Positions 24,597 to 32,712 of a DNA stretch of 37,328 nucleotides are shown here, in pieces. The notes under the pieces are model-generated. The model ran no database searches. It was not told the origin of the DNA and saw nothing but the letters and a program-made list of their open reading frames with translations. Position 1 is the first letter of the stretch. The number at the start of each line of letters is the position of its first letter. A program made the position numbers and the translations under genes. The DNA comes from an uncultured Ruminococcus sp. (lineage in GTDB: Bacteria > Bacillota > Clostridia > Oscillospirales > Ruminococcaceae): contig CANQJV010000018.1 of NCBI GenBank assembly GCA_947624295.1, forward strand, positions 1 through 37,328, read 5' to 3'.

Positions 24597-24652
24597 GTAC
24601 TTTTTTGAAAATTATTGAAAAAATTATTTTTGCCGTCTCAAATGCTGATTTT

Positions 24653-24805
24653 AGGCAATACCATACAGAATTGGCAATGCAGATGTAAAATCAAACTTTT
24701 CATTAAATATAGTACATTTCAGCTGACACTTAACAAGAAATTTTAGTGCAAAATGACGAAAAATCAAGCAGATATGCTGTCAAGCGGCTTTATGCTGTGC
24801 TGCCT
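24653..24805 (-). repeat. Family 1 inverted-repeat element (MITE-like), copy E, inverted
   Basis: The plus strand runs AGGCAATACCATACAG ... GCTGTGCTGCCT. Its reverse complement aligns throughout with the copy at 28321: CCGCTTGACAGCATAT, TTTTGCACTAAAAT, GTGTCAGCTGAAATGTACT and ACATCTGCATTGCCAAT. It is flanked by TT and TA. It fills most of the gap between the ATPase promoter and the aroF terminator. Confidence 0.85.
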
Positions 24806-24852
24806 TAATAATACTTGAGTGATAAAGTGGTTTGGTTTCAAGAGTAAATAAA

Positions 24853-24879
24853 AAAGTTGTACATATTATGTACAACTTT
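24853..24879 (-). terminator. Terminator after the DAHP synthase gene
   Basis: AAAGTTGTACATA and its complement form a perfect stem around a tiny loop. On the minus strand it is followed by a T-rich run (TTTTTTATTT). Confidence 0.9.
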
Positions 24880-24885
24880 AATATT

Positions 24886-25914
24886 TTACAGCTGTTCAGC
24901 AATATCAAGCACAAGACGTTCTGATTTTTCCCAGCCAAGACATGGGTCTGTAATTGATTTACCGTAAACAGATTCGCCTATTTTCTGCGAACCGTCCTCA
25001 ATATAACTTTCAATCATCAGCCCTTTGACAAGTTTCTTTATATCGTTGCTGTGACGCATACTGTGCAGGATTTCTTTTGCAATGCGGACTTGTTCGAGGT
25101 ACTGCTTGCCTGAATTTGAATGATTCGTGTCAACAATAAGTGCAGGATTCTGTAAATTTTTTTCTGCGTAAATCTGTGCAAGTCTGTACAAATCCTCATA
25201 GTGATAATTCGGGAAAGACTGACCTCTGTCGTTGACGTATCCACGTAAAATAGCGTGTGCATAGGGATTACCGTCACTTTTCGCCTCACTTGCACGGTAT
25301 ATGAAAGCGTGTGCGTGTTGTGCGGCAGTTATAGCGTTCATCATTACGGAAATATCTCCGCTTGTAGGGTTTTTCATACCTACGGGGATAGACACTCCGC
25401 TTGAAACAAGTCTATGCTGTTGATTTTCAACAGACCTTGCTCCGACAGCAACGTAAGCAAGAATATCATCAAGATAGCTGTAATTTTCAGGGTAAAGCAT
25501 TTCATCAGCGGCAGTGAATCCCGTTTCAGCAAGTGCCCTGATATGCAGACTTCTTACGGCAGCGATACCTGCGGCGAGGTCAGGCATACCTGTAGGGTCA
25601 GGCTGATGAAGCATACCTTTGTAGCCGTCGCCTGTAGTTCTGGGCTTACCGGTGTAAATTCTCGGAATGATAAAAATTTTATCTTTTACTTTTTCCTGTA
25701 ATCCTCTGAGGCGAGTAATATAGTCAAGTACAGGTTCTTCGCTGTCAGCTGAACACGGTCCTATAATCAGAATAAATTTGTCTGATTCACCTCTGAAAAT
25801 GCTTTTTATTTCCTCATCACGTTCCGCTTTGATTTTAGCGAGTTCAGGTGATATAGCGTATTCCTCCTTGATTTCGGCAGGGCGAGGGAGTTCCCTTATA
25901 AGATTCATTGGCAT
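24886..25914 (-). CDS. aroF: 3-deoxy-7-phosphoheptulonate (DAHP) synthase, type I
   Basis: First step of the shikimate pathway: phosphoenolpyruvate plus erythrose 4-phosphate to DAHP. 342 residues of the AroF/G/H (type I alpha) kind, with LIIGPCSADSEEPVLDY, IPRIYTGKPRTT, GARSVENQQHR (substrate and metal residues) and DTNHSNSGKQ. The N-terminal extension (MPMNLIRELPRPAEIKEEY), which in this group carries the aromatic-amino-acid feedback site, is present. GTGAGGAA precedes ATG 25914. It starts 15 bases after the chorismate synthase stop, so first and last steps of the common pathway are made from one transcript. Which aromatic amino acid inhibits it cannot be read here. Confidence 0.96.
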   Translation of the reverse strand: MPMNLIRELPRPAEIKEEYAISPELAKIKAERDEEIKSIFRGESDKFILIIGPCSADSEEPVLDYITRLRGLQEKVKDKIFIIPRIYTGKPRTTGDGYKGMLHQPDPTGMPDLAAGIAAVRSLHIRALAETGFTAADEMLYPENYSYLDDILAYVAVGARSVENQQHRLVSSGVSIPVGMKNPTSGDISVMMNAITAAQHAHAFIYRASEAKSDGNPYAHAILRGYVNDRGQSFPNYHYEDLYRLAQIYAEKNLQNPALIVDTNHSNSGKQYLEQVRIAKEILHSMRHSNDIKKLVKGLMIESYIEDGSQKIGESVYGKSITDPCLGWEKSERLVLDIAEQL

Positions 25915-25929
25915 AAAAATTCCTCACTT

Positions 25930-26997
25930 TTATTTATTTCTAAGCAAATCGTACAATACAATTGCTGTAACGCTGTCAGCGACAACTCTTGCACGGTGTA
26001 CAATAGCAGGGTCATGTCTGCCTTTGATTTGCAAATCAGTATCTTCATTTGTTTTTAAGTTGATAGTCTGCTGTTCTTTGTAAATTGACGGCGTAGGTTT
26101 CACGGCACATCTGAAAATTATCGGCATACCGTCAGTAATACCGCCGAGAATACCTCCGCAATTGTTTGTTGACGTGCATATGGAATTATTGATATTCCTG
26201 AAAGAATCATTTGCCTGACTTCCACGCATATTGGCGTATCTGAATCCTGCCCCGAATTCAACGCCTTTTACAGCAGGTATGCTGAAAAGCGCATGGGCGA
26301 GAAGTCCCTCAACAGTATCAAACCACGGTTCACCATATCCGGCAGGCATACCGTTTACAGCAGTTTCAAGTATACCGCCGACTGAATCCCCGTCATTTTT
26401 TGCGGATAATATAGCCGATTTCATTTCATCAGCCTTTTCGTCGTCGAGAACCGCAAATTCCTTGTTGTTGAGGGAATCAATATCGGCAGGAATATTGTTA
26501 AAAGTTCTGTCATTTACTCCTCCGCATGAAAGAATATGCGTTCCGATTGTTATTCCTTCTGATTTAAGGGCTGAAATCACGACTGCACCAACTGCCACAA
26601 GACCCGCTGTAATTCGTCCTGAAAAATGACCTCCTCCACGGAAATCCTGAAAACCTTTGTATTTGATTTCCGCCGTGTAGTCAGCATGACCGGGACGAGC
26701 CTTGTATGCAAGTTCACCATAATCACGGCTTTTAGTATCCTGATTTTCTATGATGAAAGTAACAGGTGTACCTGTAGTCATTCCGTTGAAAACACCGCTG
26801 ACAATTTTGACTTCATCAGCCTCCTTGCGTGCAGTTGAAATAGCTCCGACTGATTTACGCAATGACATTTGATAGGCGATAAATTCCTCGTCAACAGGTA
26901 TACCTGCCGGCATACCGTCAAGTACTGCTCCGATAGCTTTACCATGGCTTTCGCCAAAAAGCGTAACAGCAATATTATTCCCAAAAGTATTTTTCAA
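25930..26997 (-). CDS. aroC: Chorismate synthase
   Basis: Last step of the shikimate pathway, using reduced FMN to make chorismate from EPSP. 355 residues with the family signatures FGESHGKAIGAVLDGMPAG, RPGHADYTA, FRGGGHFSGRITAGLVAVGA and FRCAVKPTPSI. I choose TTG 26997 (giving MKNTFGNNIAVTLFGESHG, which fits the usual family start) because GAGGTG at 27004-27009 lies six bases upstream; a GTG at 27006 sits inside that binding site. Promoter directly upstream. Downstream DAHP synthase is coexpressed. Confidence 0.96.
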   Translation of the reverse strand: MKNTFGNNIAVTLFGESHGKAIGAVLDGMPAGIPVDEEFIAYQMSLRKSVGAISTARKEADEVKIVSGVFNGMTTGTPVTFIIENQDTKSRDYGELAYKARPGHADYTAEIKYKGFQDFRGGGHFSGRITAGLVAVGAVVISALKSEGITIGTHILSCGGVNDRTFNNIPADIDSLNNKEFAVLDDEKADEMKSAILSAKNDGDSVGGILETAVNGMPAGYGEPWFDTVEGLLAHALFSIPAVKGVEFGAGFRYANMRGSQANDSFRNINNSICTSTNNCGGILGGITDGMPIIFRCAVKPTPSIYKEQQTINLKTNEDTDLQIKGRHDPAIVHRARVVADSVTAIVLYDLLRNK

Positions 26998-27024
26998 TAT
27001 ATTCACCTCATCTTTATAGTAAAA

Positions 27025-27053
27025 ATTATATCACATAATACTAATAAAGTCAA
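27025..27053 (-). promoter_or_regulatory. Sigma-A promoter for aroC-aroF
   Basis: Minus strand TTGACT (27053-27048), 17-base spacer, TATAAT (27030-27025). Confidence 0.85.
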
Positions 27054-27060
27054 TAGCATT

Positions 27061-27355
27061 TTCTTTTTTCTTTTTCAATAAATATTACTATTCACACTCT
27101 AACAGCCTCAATGCAATACAAAAAGACCGATTACACAACAACAGTATTTATTTTTCTAAATTTACAATAAATAAAATATATGCAAAAATTTGTTAAAAAG
27201 TAATAATTTTCAAATAAGAATAGAGCTAAAAATTAACAAAAAAATGAGACAAAATACGTTCTTGAAATTTCTTTACTTATCTACATTTTGAAAAATCGCC
27301 TATTTACACCAGTTAAAAGTAAATGCTTTTGCCCTGTTTTTTCTTTCAGACACTA
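27061..27355. other. AT-rich gap with nothing recognised
   Basis: Very AT-rich sequence between divergent promoters. I see no coding frame, hairpin or repeat that stands out. Confidence 0.6.
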
Positions 27356-27384
27356 TTGACTTTTACAATAGGGTGGTGTATAAT
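27356..27384 (+). promoter_or_regulatory. Sigma-A promoter reading through repeat copy B into the CPBP gene
   Basis: TTGACT (27356-27361), 17-base spacer, TATAAT (27379-27384). The gene starts about 250 bases downstream, so its leader contains the whole repeat element at 27426-27590. Confidence 0.75.
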
Positions 27385-27425
27385 ATTTGGTAATAAATGT
27401 TTTGGGAGCTGATTGCAAAGCATTT

Positions 27426-27590
27426 AGGGCAACACCGCACAAAGTCCGCTTAACGGCATATTTGCTTGCATTTTTTCGTTATTTTACACTAAAATTCCTT
27501 GTTGAATGCCAGCTAAGATGTCTATTTTTATACAATTTAACGAAAAATTTGTTCATGTATCTGCATTGTCAGTTCTATGCGGTATCGCCT
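27426..27590 (+). repeat. Family 1 inverted-repeat element (MITE-like), copy B
   Basis: It begins AGGGCAACACCGCACAAAG and ends ATGCGGTATCGCCT. 165 bases; the interior (TTTTTTCGTTATTTTACAC, AATTCCTTGTTGAATGCCAG, ATACAATTTAACGAAAAATT) is close to the copy at 28321. It lies in the leader of the CPBP gene. Confidence 0.85.
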
Positions 27591-27639
27591 TATAATGGGT
27601 ATGAACAGATGCGATATTAGCAATACAGGAGGAAATGAA

Positions 27640-28308
27640 ATGAAAAATCAACAAATTAAAAAGAGTGATATTCTCACAATTATAGGTGTGGGAATAATGA
27701 TATTATTGACGGCAACGAAAGTTGTACCATCTTCGAATATTGCAAGTTATTCTGTGTTTGTTGGGATTGCGTTTTTCTTTATTACAGAAGCGGTCGCCAA
27801 AACACCGAGTTCTGAATCAGGATTACGATTTAATACAATTACTGCTGATTTAAAAAAGCACGGTGTAATTGCATGGGCATTAGTGCCGTGTTTTAGTGGT
27901 ATTGTAACGATTGTTGTGGGAAATTTGATTTTCAGTGGGGAATTTGTTGAGCATATACTTGGACGGACGAGTTCTACCCTATCTTTTGACAAGATAATAC
28001 TATTGATAATACAGTTTATTCTTGCGGGATTTGGAGAAGAAATTGCACTTCGTGGTTTCTTTTTTGGAAAAACCTCGAAGTTATTTCCTACTTGGATTTG
28101 TGCGGTTGTATCGTCCATTATTTTCGCCGTAGGACACATTGCACCGGGAAACATTGGCGTTGTGATTTTTGACATTTCCAATGTGTTCATTGATAGCTTG
28201 ATTTTCTCAGTGATTTATCATAAATCGGGTAATTGCGTTATAAGTACATTTTCGCATATTCTTGGAAATTTGATATCATTTATTATCTTGTTCAGCTTTT
28301 CTAAGTAA
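27640..28308 (+). CDS. CPBP-family intramembrane metalloprotease (Abi-type)
   Basis: 222 residues, mostly membrane helices. The CPBP/Rce1-like motifs are complete: FGEEIALRG with Glu133, Glu134 and Arg138, FAVGHIAPG with His166, and a third conserved His in FSHILGN (His206). Such proteins cleave membrane substrates; in Firmicutes some give self-immunity to bacteriocins and others act in signalling. I start at ATG 27640, seven bases after AGGAGG; the frame is open for 21 codons upstream but these run into the repeat. No bacteriocin gene is visible. Repeat copies B upstream and C and D downstream, all in one orientation, bracket it. Its codon use looks more AT-rich and G-ended than the neighbours, which hints at transfer. 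Confidence 0.9.
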   Translation: MKNQQIKKSDILTIIGVGIMILLTATKVVPSSNIASYSVFVGIAFFFITEAVAKTPSSESGLRFNTITADLKKHGVIAWALVPCFSGIVTIVVGNLIFSGEFVEHILGRTSSTLSFDKIILLIIQFILAGFGEEIALRGFFFGKTSKLFPTWICAVVSSIIFAVGHIAPGNIGVVIFDISNVFIDSLIFSVIYHKSGNCVISTFSHILGNLISFIILFSFSK

Positions 28309-28320
28309 GAATAATGGACT

Positions 28321-28485
28321 AAGGCAACACCGCACAAATTCCGCTTGACAGCATATCCGCTCGCATTTTTCGTTATTTTGCACTAAAATTCCTTGCTGAA
28401 TGTCAGTTAGGATGTACTATTTTTATACAATTTGACGAAAAATTTGATTTCACATCTGCATTGCCAATTTTTTGCGGTATTGCCA
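28321..28485 (+). repeat. Family 1 inverted-repeat element (MITE-like), copy C
   Basis: It begins AAGGCAACACCGCACAAAT and ends TTTTGCGGTATTGCCA, 12 bases after the CPBP stop. Length and interior match copy B (about 165 bases). Confidence 0.85.
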
Positions 28486-28560
28486 TAGATAGAATTGATA
28501 ATCAGATTATCAAATTGATAGCTGAGAGAACAGACTATTGTAAAGCAAGCCTCATCATTT

Positions 28561-28726
28561 AAGTTAATACCGCACAAAGCCAATCTTATGACAAATTCGA
28601 TTGTACTTCTCGTTGTTTTGTACAAAATTCTTTACTGAATGTCAGTTAAGATGTACTACTTTTTATAAAATTTTGCGAAAAATCTGATTGCGCATCTTTA
28701 TTGCAGGTTTTGTGCGGTGTTTCCTT
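28561..28726 (+). repeat. Family 1 inverted-repeat element (MITE-like), copy D
   Basis: It begins AAGTTAATACCGCACAAAG and ends TTTTGTGCGGTGTTTCCTT. 166 bases, same orientation as B and C, interior more diverged. It is separated from copy C by about 75 bases that contain the inverted repeat TTGATAATC/GATTATCAA, and it ends 67 bases before the exporter gene. Confidence 0.8.
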
Positions 28727-28793
28727 AAAAAAAATGAATAACATAAATTCTGGTTTATATTAATTTTTATGATAAATAAAAGGAGATTTTCTT

Positions 28794-30116
28794 ATGAGCC
28801 AACTAAGAAATCAACATATGCCTGTAAATTGGTACGATATTATCGACACGGAAAATATCACACCTGCATCTGAATCATCGCTGAAAGAAAAAGCGTCACT
28901 TGTGGGGCGTGTGGGACTTCTGATGTTGTCGACTGGTACAGGTGCGTGGAGAGTGCGTGCATCAATGAATAAAATTTCCCGTGCGCTGAACATCACTTGT
29001 AACGCTGATATAGGTCTTCTCGCAATCGCCTACACCTGCATTGAAAACGGCGAAACGTATACAAATGCGCTTTCACTGAGGACAACAGGCGTAAATACGC
29101 ATAAATTAAGCTGTATTGAGGAATTTGCCGATAATTTTGCGGTACGGACAGACAGGTATTCAGTAGAACAATTCCACCGTATACTCGATAAAATAGAGGC
29201 ACTTCCTGCAAATTACAAGGCGTGGCAACTGGCATTTGCTGCGGCATTCGCCTGTTGTGCGTTCACATTCCTGTTAGGAGGCGGATATATTGAGATGATA
29301 TGTGCATTTTTGGGAGCAGGTATCGGGAATTTCGTCCGCAAACTCCTGCTTGACCGCCACATAACGCTTTTCGCAAATGTGGCTATGGGGACTGTTTCAG
29401 CCTGTTGTGTGTACGTCATTTCAATCAAACTTGCTGAACTGCTTTTCGGAGTATCAGCGATTCACCAGTCGGGGTATATATGTTCAATGCTCTTTATAAT
29501 TCCGGGCTTTCCGCTTATAACAGGCGTGATAGATTTATCAAAACTTGACTTGCGTTCAGGGATTGAGCGTATCACATACGCATTGTTAATTATAATAACA
29601 GCAACATTGTCAGGTTGGATTACCGCATCAGTATTCAGATTTACACCGTCAGATTTCTGTTCATTTGAATTAAATCCGCTTGTGATGGTAACTTTCAGGC
29701 TTATTGCAAGTTTCATGGGAGTATTCGGCTTTTCGCTTATGTTCAACAGTACGTGGAAAATGGCGGTAACAGCAGGTCTTATAGGAATGACTGCGAATAC
29801 ATTCAGGCTTGAACTCGTGGAATTTACGATGATTCCCGCAAGCGTAGGTGCATTTATAGGAGCATTGTGTGCAGGACTTCTTGCATCAGCGTTGAAAAAG
29901 AAAATCGGTTTTCCACGTATAACTCTCACTGTACCGTCAATTGTCATAATGGTGCCGGGAATGTTCATGTATAAGGGGATATATTTCATAGCACTGAACA
30001 ATATATCTGAAGGCGGTATATGGCTTACAAAGGCGTTCATGATAGTGCTTGCTTTACCTCTCGGACTTATTACGGCGAGGATACTTACAGACAATAATTT
30101 CCGAAAAAGTACATAA
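28794..30116 (+). CDS. ThrE-family threonine/serine exporter-like membrane protein
   Basis: 440 residues combining both halves of the ThrE family. A soluble N-terminal region (about 20-140; LLMLSTGTGAWRVRASMNKISRALNI) corresponds to the DUF1212-type domain with its catalytic-like hydrophilic start. About ten membrane helices follow (about 145-430), the second set (from about 295) like the ThrE_2 domain with GASMGVF-like FMGVFGFSLMFN. Members export threonine, serine or related small molecules; the real substrate here cannot be told. AGGAGA lies nine bases before the ATG. It is followed by a good terminator. Confidence 0.9.
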   Translation: MSQLRNQHMPVNWYDIIDTENITPASESSLKEKASLVGRVGLLMLSTGTGAWRVRASMNKISRALNITCNADIGLLAIAYTCIENGETYTNALSLRTTGVNTHKLSCIEEFADNFAVRTDRYSVEQFHRILDKIEALPANYKAWQLAFAAAFACCAFTFLLGGGYIEMICAFLGAGIGNFVRKLLLDRHITLFANVAMGTVSACCVYVISIKLAELLFGVSAIHQSGYICSMLFIIPGFPLITGVIDLSKLDLRSGIERITYALLIIITATLSGWITASVFRFTPSDFCSFELNPLVMVTFRLIASFMGVFGFSLMFNSTWKMAVTAGLIGMTANTFRLELVEFTMIPASVGAFIGALCAGLLASALKKKIGFPRITLTVPSIVIMVPGMFMYKGIYFIALNNISEGGIWLTKAFMIVLALPLGLITARILTDNNFRKST

Positions 30117-30120
30117 AATT

Positions 30121-30157
30121 AACAGGAACAGTAAAAATACTTACCGTTCCTGTTTTT
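30121..30157. terminator. Terminator between convergent exporter and cardiolipin synthase genes
   Basis: AACAGGAAC (30121-30129) pairs with GTTCCTGTT (30146-30154), with further pairing GTAA/TTAC around the loop, then TTT on the plus strand. Confidence 0.88.
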
Positions 30158-30166
30158 ACTATGTAA

Positions 30167-31762
30167 TTAAAATAATGGTGCAACAAGTTTAAGAATTTGA
30201 CCTGTAATTTTATAGTAGAGCTTTTCTTTCTTGATAGTTTCAGGCGTAACTTGCCGGCAATCCCTTAAAGTCTGCTGGAAATCGGCTTCAATCGCAGGAA
30301 TACAGCTTGTTTTGTACATATATGTCGCACATTCAAAATGATGATACAGGCTTCTGTAATCGAGGTTTATCGTGCCGACAACAGCCTTTTCGTCGTCGCA
30401 TACGAATACTTTCGAATGGACGAATCCGGGAGAATATTCGTAAATCTTAACGCCTGACCGTATCAGTTCTTTGTAGTGATTTTTCGCAAGTGCATAAGCA
30501 GTTTTCTTATCAGGTATACCCGGTAGAATCAGCTTGACATCAATCCCACGTTCAGCTGCAAATTTAATAGCCGTTTCAAGTTCACCGTCAAGAATGAGAT
30601 ACGGTGTCATAACGTGAATGTATTTTGTAGCACGGTTGAAAATATCCATATAGACATTTTCGCCGACTTTTTCCTCATCAAGCGGACAATCCGCATACGG
30701 CATAACATAGCCCTCAGCTTTTTTGTTTTTGCTGTTATTTTCGGGTAAAGCAAGCCATTTATCCCATTCAGGTTCTTTTTCATCGATATTCCACATTTGC
30801 AGGAACATAAGCGTAAAACTCTGTACAGCGTTCCCCTTAATCATAACGGCAGCATCTTTCCAGTGACCGAACCGCTCCAATTTGTTTATATATTCGTCAG
30901 CAAGATTTATTCCGCCATTGTAAGCGACTTTCCCGTCAATTACGAGAATTTTCCTATGGTCACGGTAATTGTAATGCGTTGACAGAAATGGCGCAATAGG
31001 AGCGAAAGCTTTGCATTTTATACCGAGTTCAGCCATACGTTTCGGGTAATCGTGAGTAAGCGTAGACATTTCGCACATACCATCATAAATAACACGCACA
31101 TCAACACCCTGTTTTGCTTTTCTCCGGAGAATTTCGAGGATTTTACCCCACATATAGCCTTCAGCTATTATAAAGTACTCCATAAAAATAAAATGTTCTG
31201 CCTTTTCGAGTTCCTCAAGAAGTGAGGCGAATTTTGATTCACCGCATGGGAAATATTCGGTTTCTGTTTTGTCGTATATCGGGAAACAGCCTGTCCTGTT
31301 GATATAGTGGCTCAAGTCAATTATACCTGTCTGTTTCAGTTCCTTGTCGTTCATAATTTTCTTATTGTACGGTAATTTTCTTTTGGTTGATTTTATAAGA
31401 AATTCCATACGTTTTTTCAATGTATAGTGCCCGAAATCATATTTTGTAAGGAAAAGCATAATAGTTCCGGGGATAGGGAAAAGCATAATAATTCCGAGCC
31501 ATGTTAATTTTGCGGAATAGTCCATTTTGTCGTTGAATAGGTAAAATATCATTACTATTGAGAAAACACTCAGGAACAAATTGATATGCGGGAAAAAATC
31601 AAGGAAAAACTCGTATATTGATAGCAATATGGAAATTTGCAACAGAATGAGAATGACAATTATGAACAATCGGCTGAAAACAAGTTTAAGGATACCTTTT
31701 TTTCTTTGCGGGATAAGCCGAAGTATACCGTCATCATTTTTGATTTTCTTATTTTTTTTCAT
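30167..31762 (-). CDS. cls: Cardiolipin synthase (phospholipase D family)
   Basis: Joins two phosphatidylglycerol molecules into cardiolipin plus glycerol at the membrane. 531 residues: two N-terminal membrane segments (about 28-75, 85-105), then two phospholipase D halves, each with an HKD motif: HRKILVID followed by GGINLADEY, and HSKVFVCD followed by GTINLDYRS. Both are intact, so it should be active. Its ATG overlaps the stop of the upstream galactokinase-like gene as ATGA; the nearest AGGAGG lies 15 bases away, so translation is probably coupled to that gene. Confidence 0.95.
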   Translation of the reverse strand: MKKNKKIKNDDGILRLIPQRKKGILKLVFSRLFIIVILILLQISILLSIYEFFLDFFPHINLFLSVFSIVMIFYLFNDKMDYSAKLTWLGIIMLFPIPGTIMLFLTKYDFGHYTLKKRMEFLIKSTKRKLPYNKKIMNDKELKQTGIIDLSHYINRTGCFPIYDKTETEYFPCGESKFASLLEELEKAEHFIFMEYFIIAEGYMWGKILEILRRKAKQGVDVRVIYDGMCEMSTLTHDYPKRMAELGIKCKAFAPIAPFLSTHYNYRDHRKILVIDGKVAYNGGINLADEYINKLERFGHWKDAAVMIKGNAVQSFTLMFLQMWNIDEKEPEWDKWLALPENNSKNKKAEGYVMPYADCPLDEEKVGENVYMDIFNRATKYIHVMTPYLILDGELETAIKFAAERGIDVKLILPGIPDKKTAYALAKNHYKELIRSGVKIYEYSPGFVHSKVFVCDDEKAVVGTINLDYRSLYHHFECATYMYKTSCIPAIEADFQQTLRDCRQVTPETIKKEKLYYKITGQILKLVAPLF

Positions 31763-32442
31763 AATGTAAATTCATAACCTCCTGTATTTCTTATGTTCAT
31801 AGAACAAAAGTTTTCTTCATCAATCAAAGACAACATAATTTTCCTGTAATCATCAGCAAGGTACGACGGAACAAAGGCTTTCACGGTATTATCTTCAGCT
31901 GTTACAGCACCGTCTCCGTTAAGAAATTCCCTGCTTATGACAACAGCAGTCATTGCAGTGGAATTGCACAAAGTATACATAAAAGATTCGTTAATAAGTC
32001 TGAAAAATTCGGCAATATCACCAAATTCCAACGCTTCATTTTCAGCAATACGACGATTTTTTTCATTTTTCAGAACAACCGCCCTGTATTTAATGTTGAT
32101 TTCGGGCATTTCTGAGGCAAATCCGACTGATGAAATACAAAGGCTGTAGCCCTGAATACTATGCAGAACATCCGTTCTGTAACTGAAATTCTCGTCAGCA
32201 CTGATTATTTTTATCTCGTCATGAGTCGTAAAAAAATCGATACCGCTTGCATTGCAGACAGTCGGCACGGAAAACACTCGTATATCACTGCATTCGGGAT
32301 TTGCTTTCGAAAATTTTTCGCAGGCATCTATGTAACGTATTCTGTTGCGGAGCATTTCGCTATCGGAATCGCCATATAGTTCGTGAAGTTTCCCGTCAAA
32401 ATATCCGCCTGACAAGGCAGAAATAAAATCTTTTATAGTCAC
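31759..32442 (-). CDS. Internally deleted galactokinase homologue, probably not a kinase
   Basis: 227 residues against about 390-430 for galactokinases. The N-terminal 65 residues (FDGKLHELYGDSD...IRVFSVPT) align with the start of clostridial galactokinases up to the point where the galactose-binding motif (GRTEIGGNHTDH) should begin; here it reads VCNASGIDFFTTHDE. The middle, with the ATP-binding GLSSSA motif and catalytic Asp, is missing. The C-terminal half returns in register: GYSLCISSVG, NEKNRRIAENEALEFGDIAEFFRLINES, REFLNGDGA, AFVPSYLADDYRKIM and SMNIRNTGGYE. The family's HGGGF is lost. The start is GTG 32442, spaced from GGAGAT; ATG 32457 lacks one. The frame is intact and coupled to cls, so it may be kept for another use. 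Confidence 0.75.
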   Translation of the reverse strand: MTIKDFISALSGGYFDGKLHELYGDSDSEMLRNRIRYIDACEKFSKANPECSDIRVFSVPTVCNASGIDFFTTHDEIKIISADENFSYRTDVLHSIQGYSLCISSVGFASEMPEINIKYRAVVLKNEKNRRIAENEALEFGDIAEFFRLINESFMYTLCNSTAMTAVVISREFLNGDGAVTAEDNTVKAFVPSYLADDYRKIMLSLIDEENFCSMNIRNTGGYEFTL

Positions 32443-32638
32443 AAAAATCATCTCCATTCAAAATAAATATATAGACATAATTACATTATACAACATTGCC
32501 GTGAAAAAATCCAGTACTTTTTTGTAAAAATATCTTGACTTTTCAGGTAACATATCGTCATTTTGCACAAATAATGCTGTTTATAATTGTAAGCTATGTA
32601 CTTCTATTGCAATTATTCTTTATTTTTGCAAAAAATAC

Positions 32639-32667
32639 TTGAAGTTTTTTGTGAAATGTGATAAAAT
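32639..32667 (+). promoter_or_regulatory. Promoter for the ligase-like gene and argS operon
   Basis: TTGAAG (32639-32644), 17-base spacer, TAAAAT (32662-32667), about 38 bases before the predicted start of transcription to the ATG. Confidence 0.65.
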
Positions 32668-32712
32668 AATATTGATTGAAAAATATTTTGTTTTACTAAA
32701 AAGGAGCAAACT

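Noticed and set aside
27426..28485. Composite transposon carrying the CPBP gene
   Set aside because: The flanking copies are short non-coding repeats, no transposase is present and no outer target duplication can be shown, so I report only a bracketed gene.
28407..28625. 72-codon minus-strand open frame
   Set aside because: It lies across repeat copies C and D and has no start signals.
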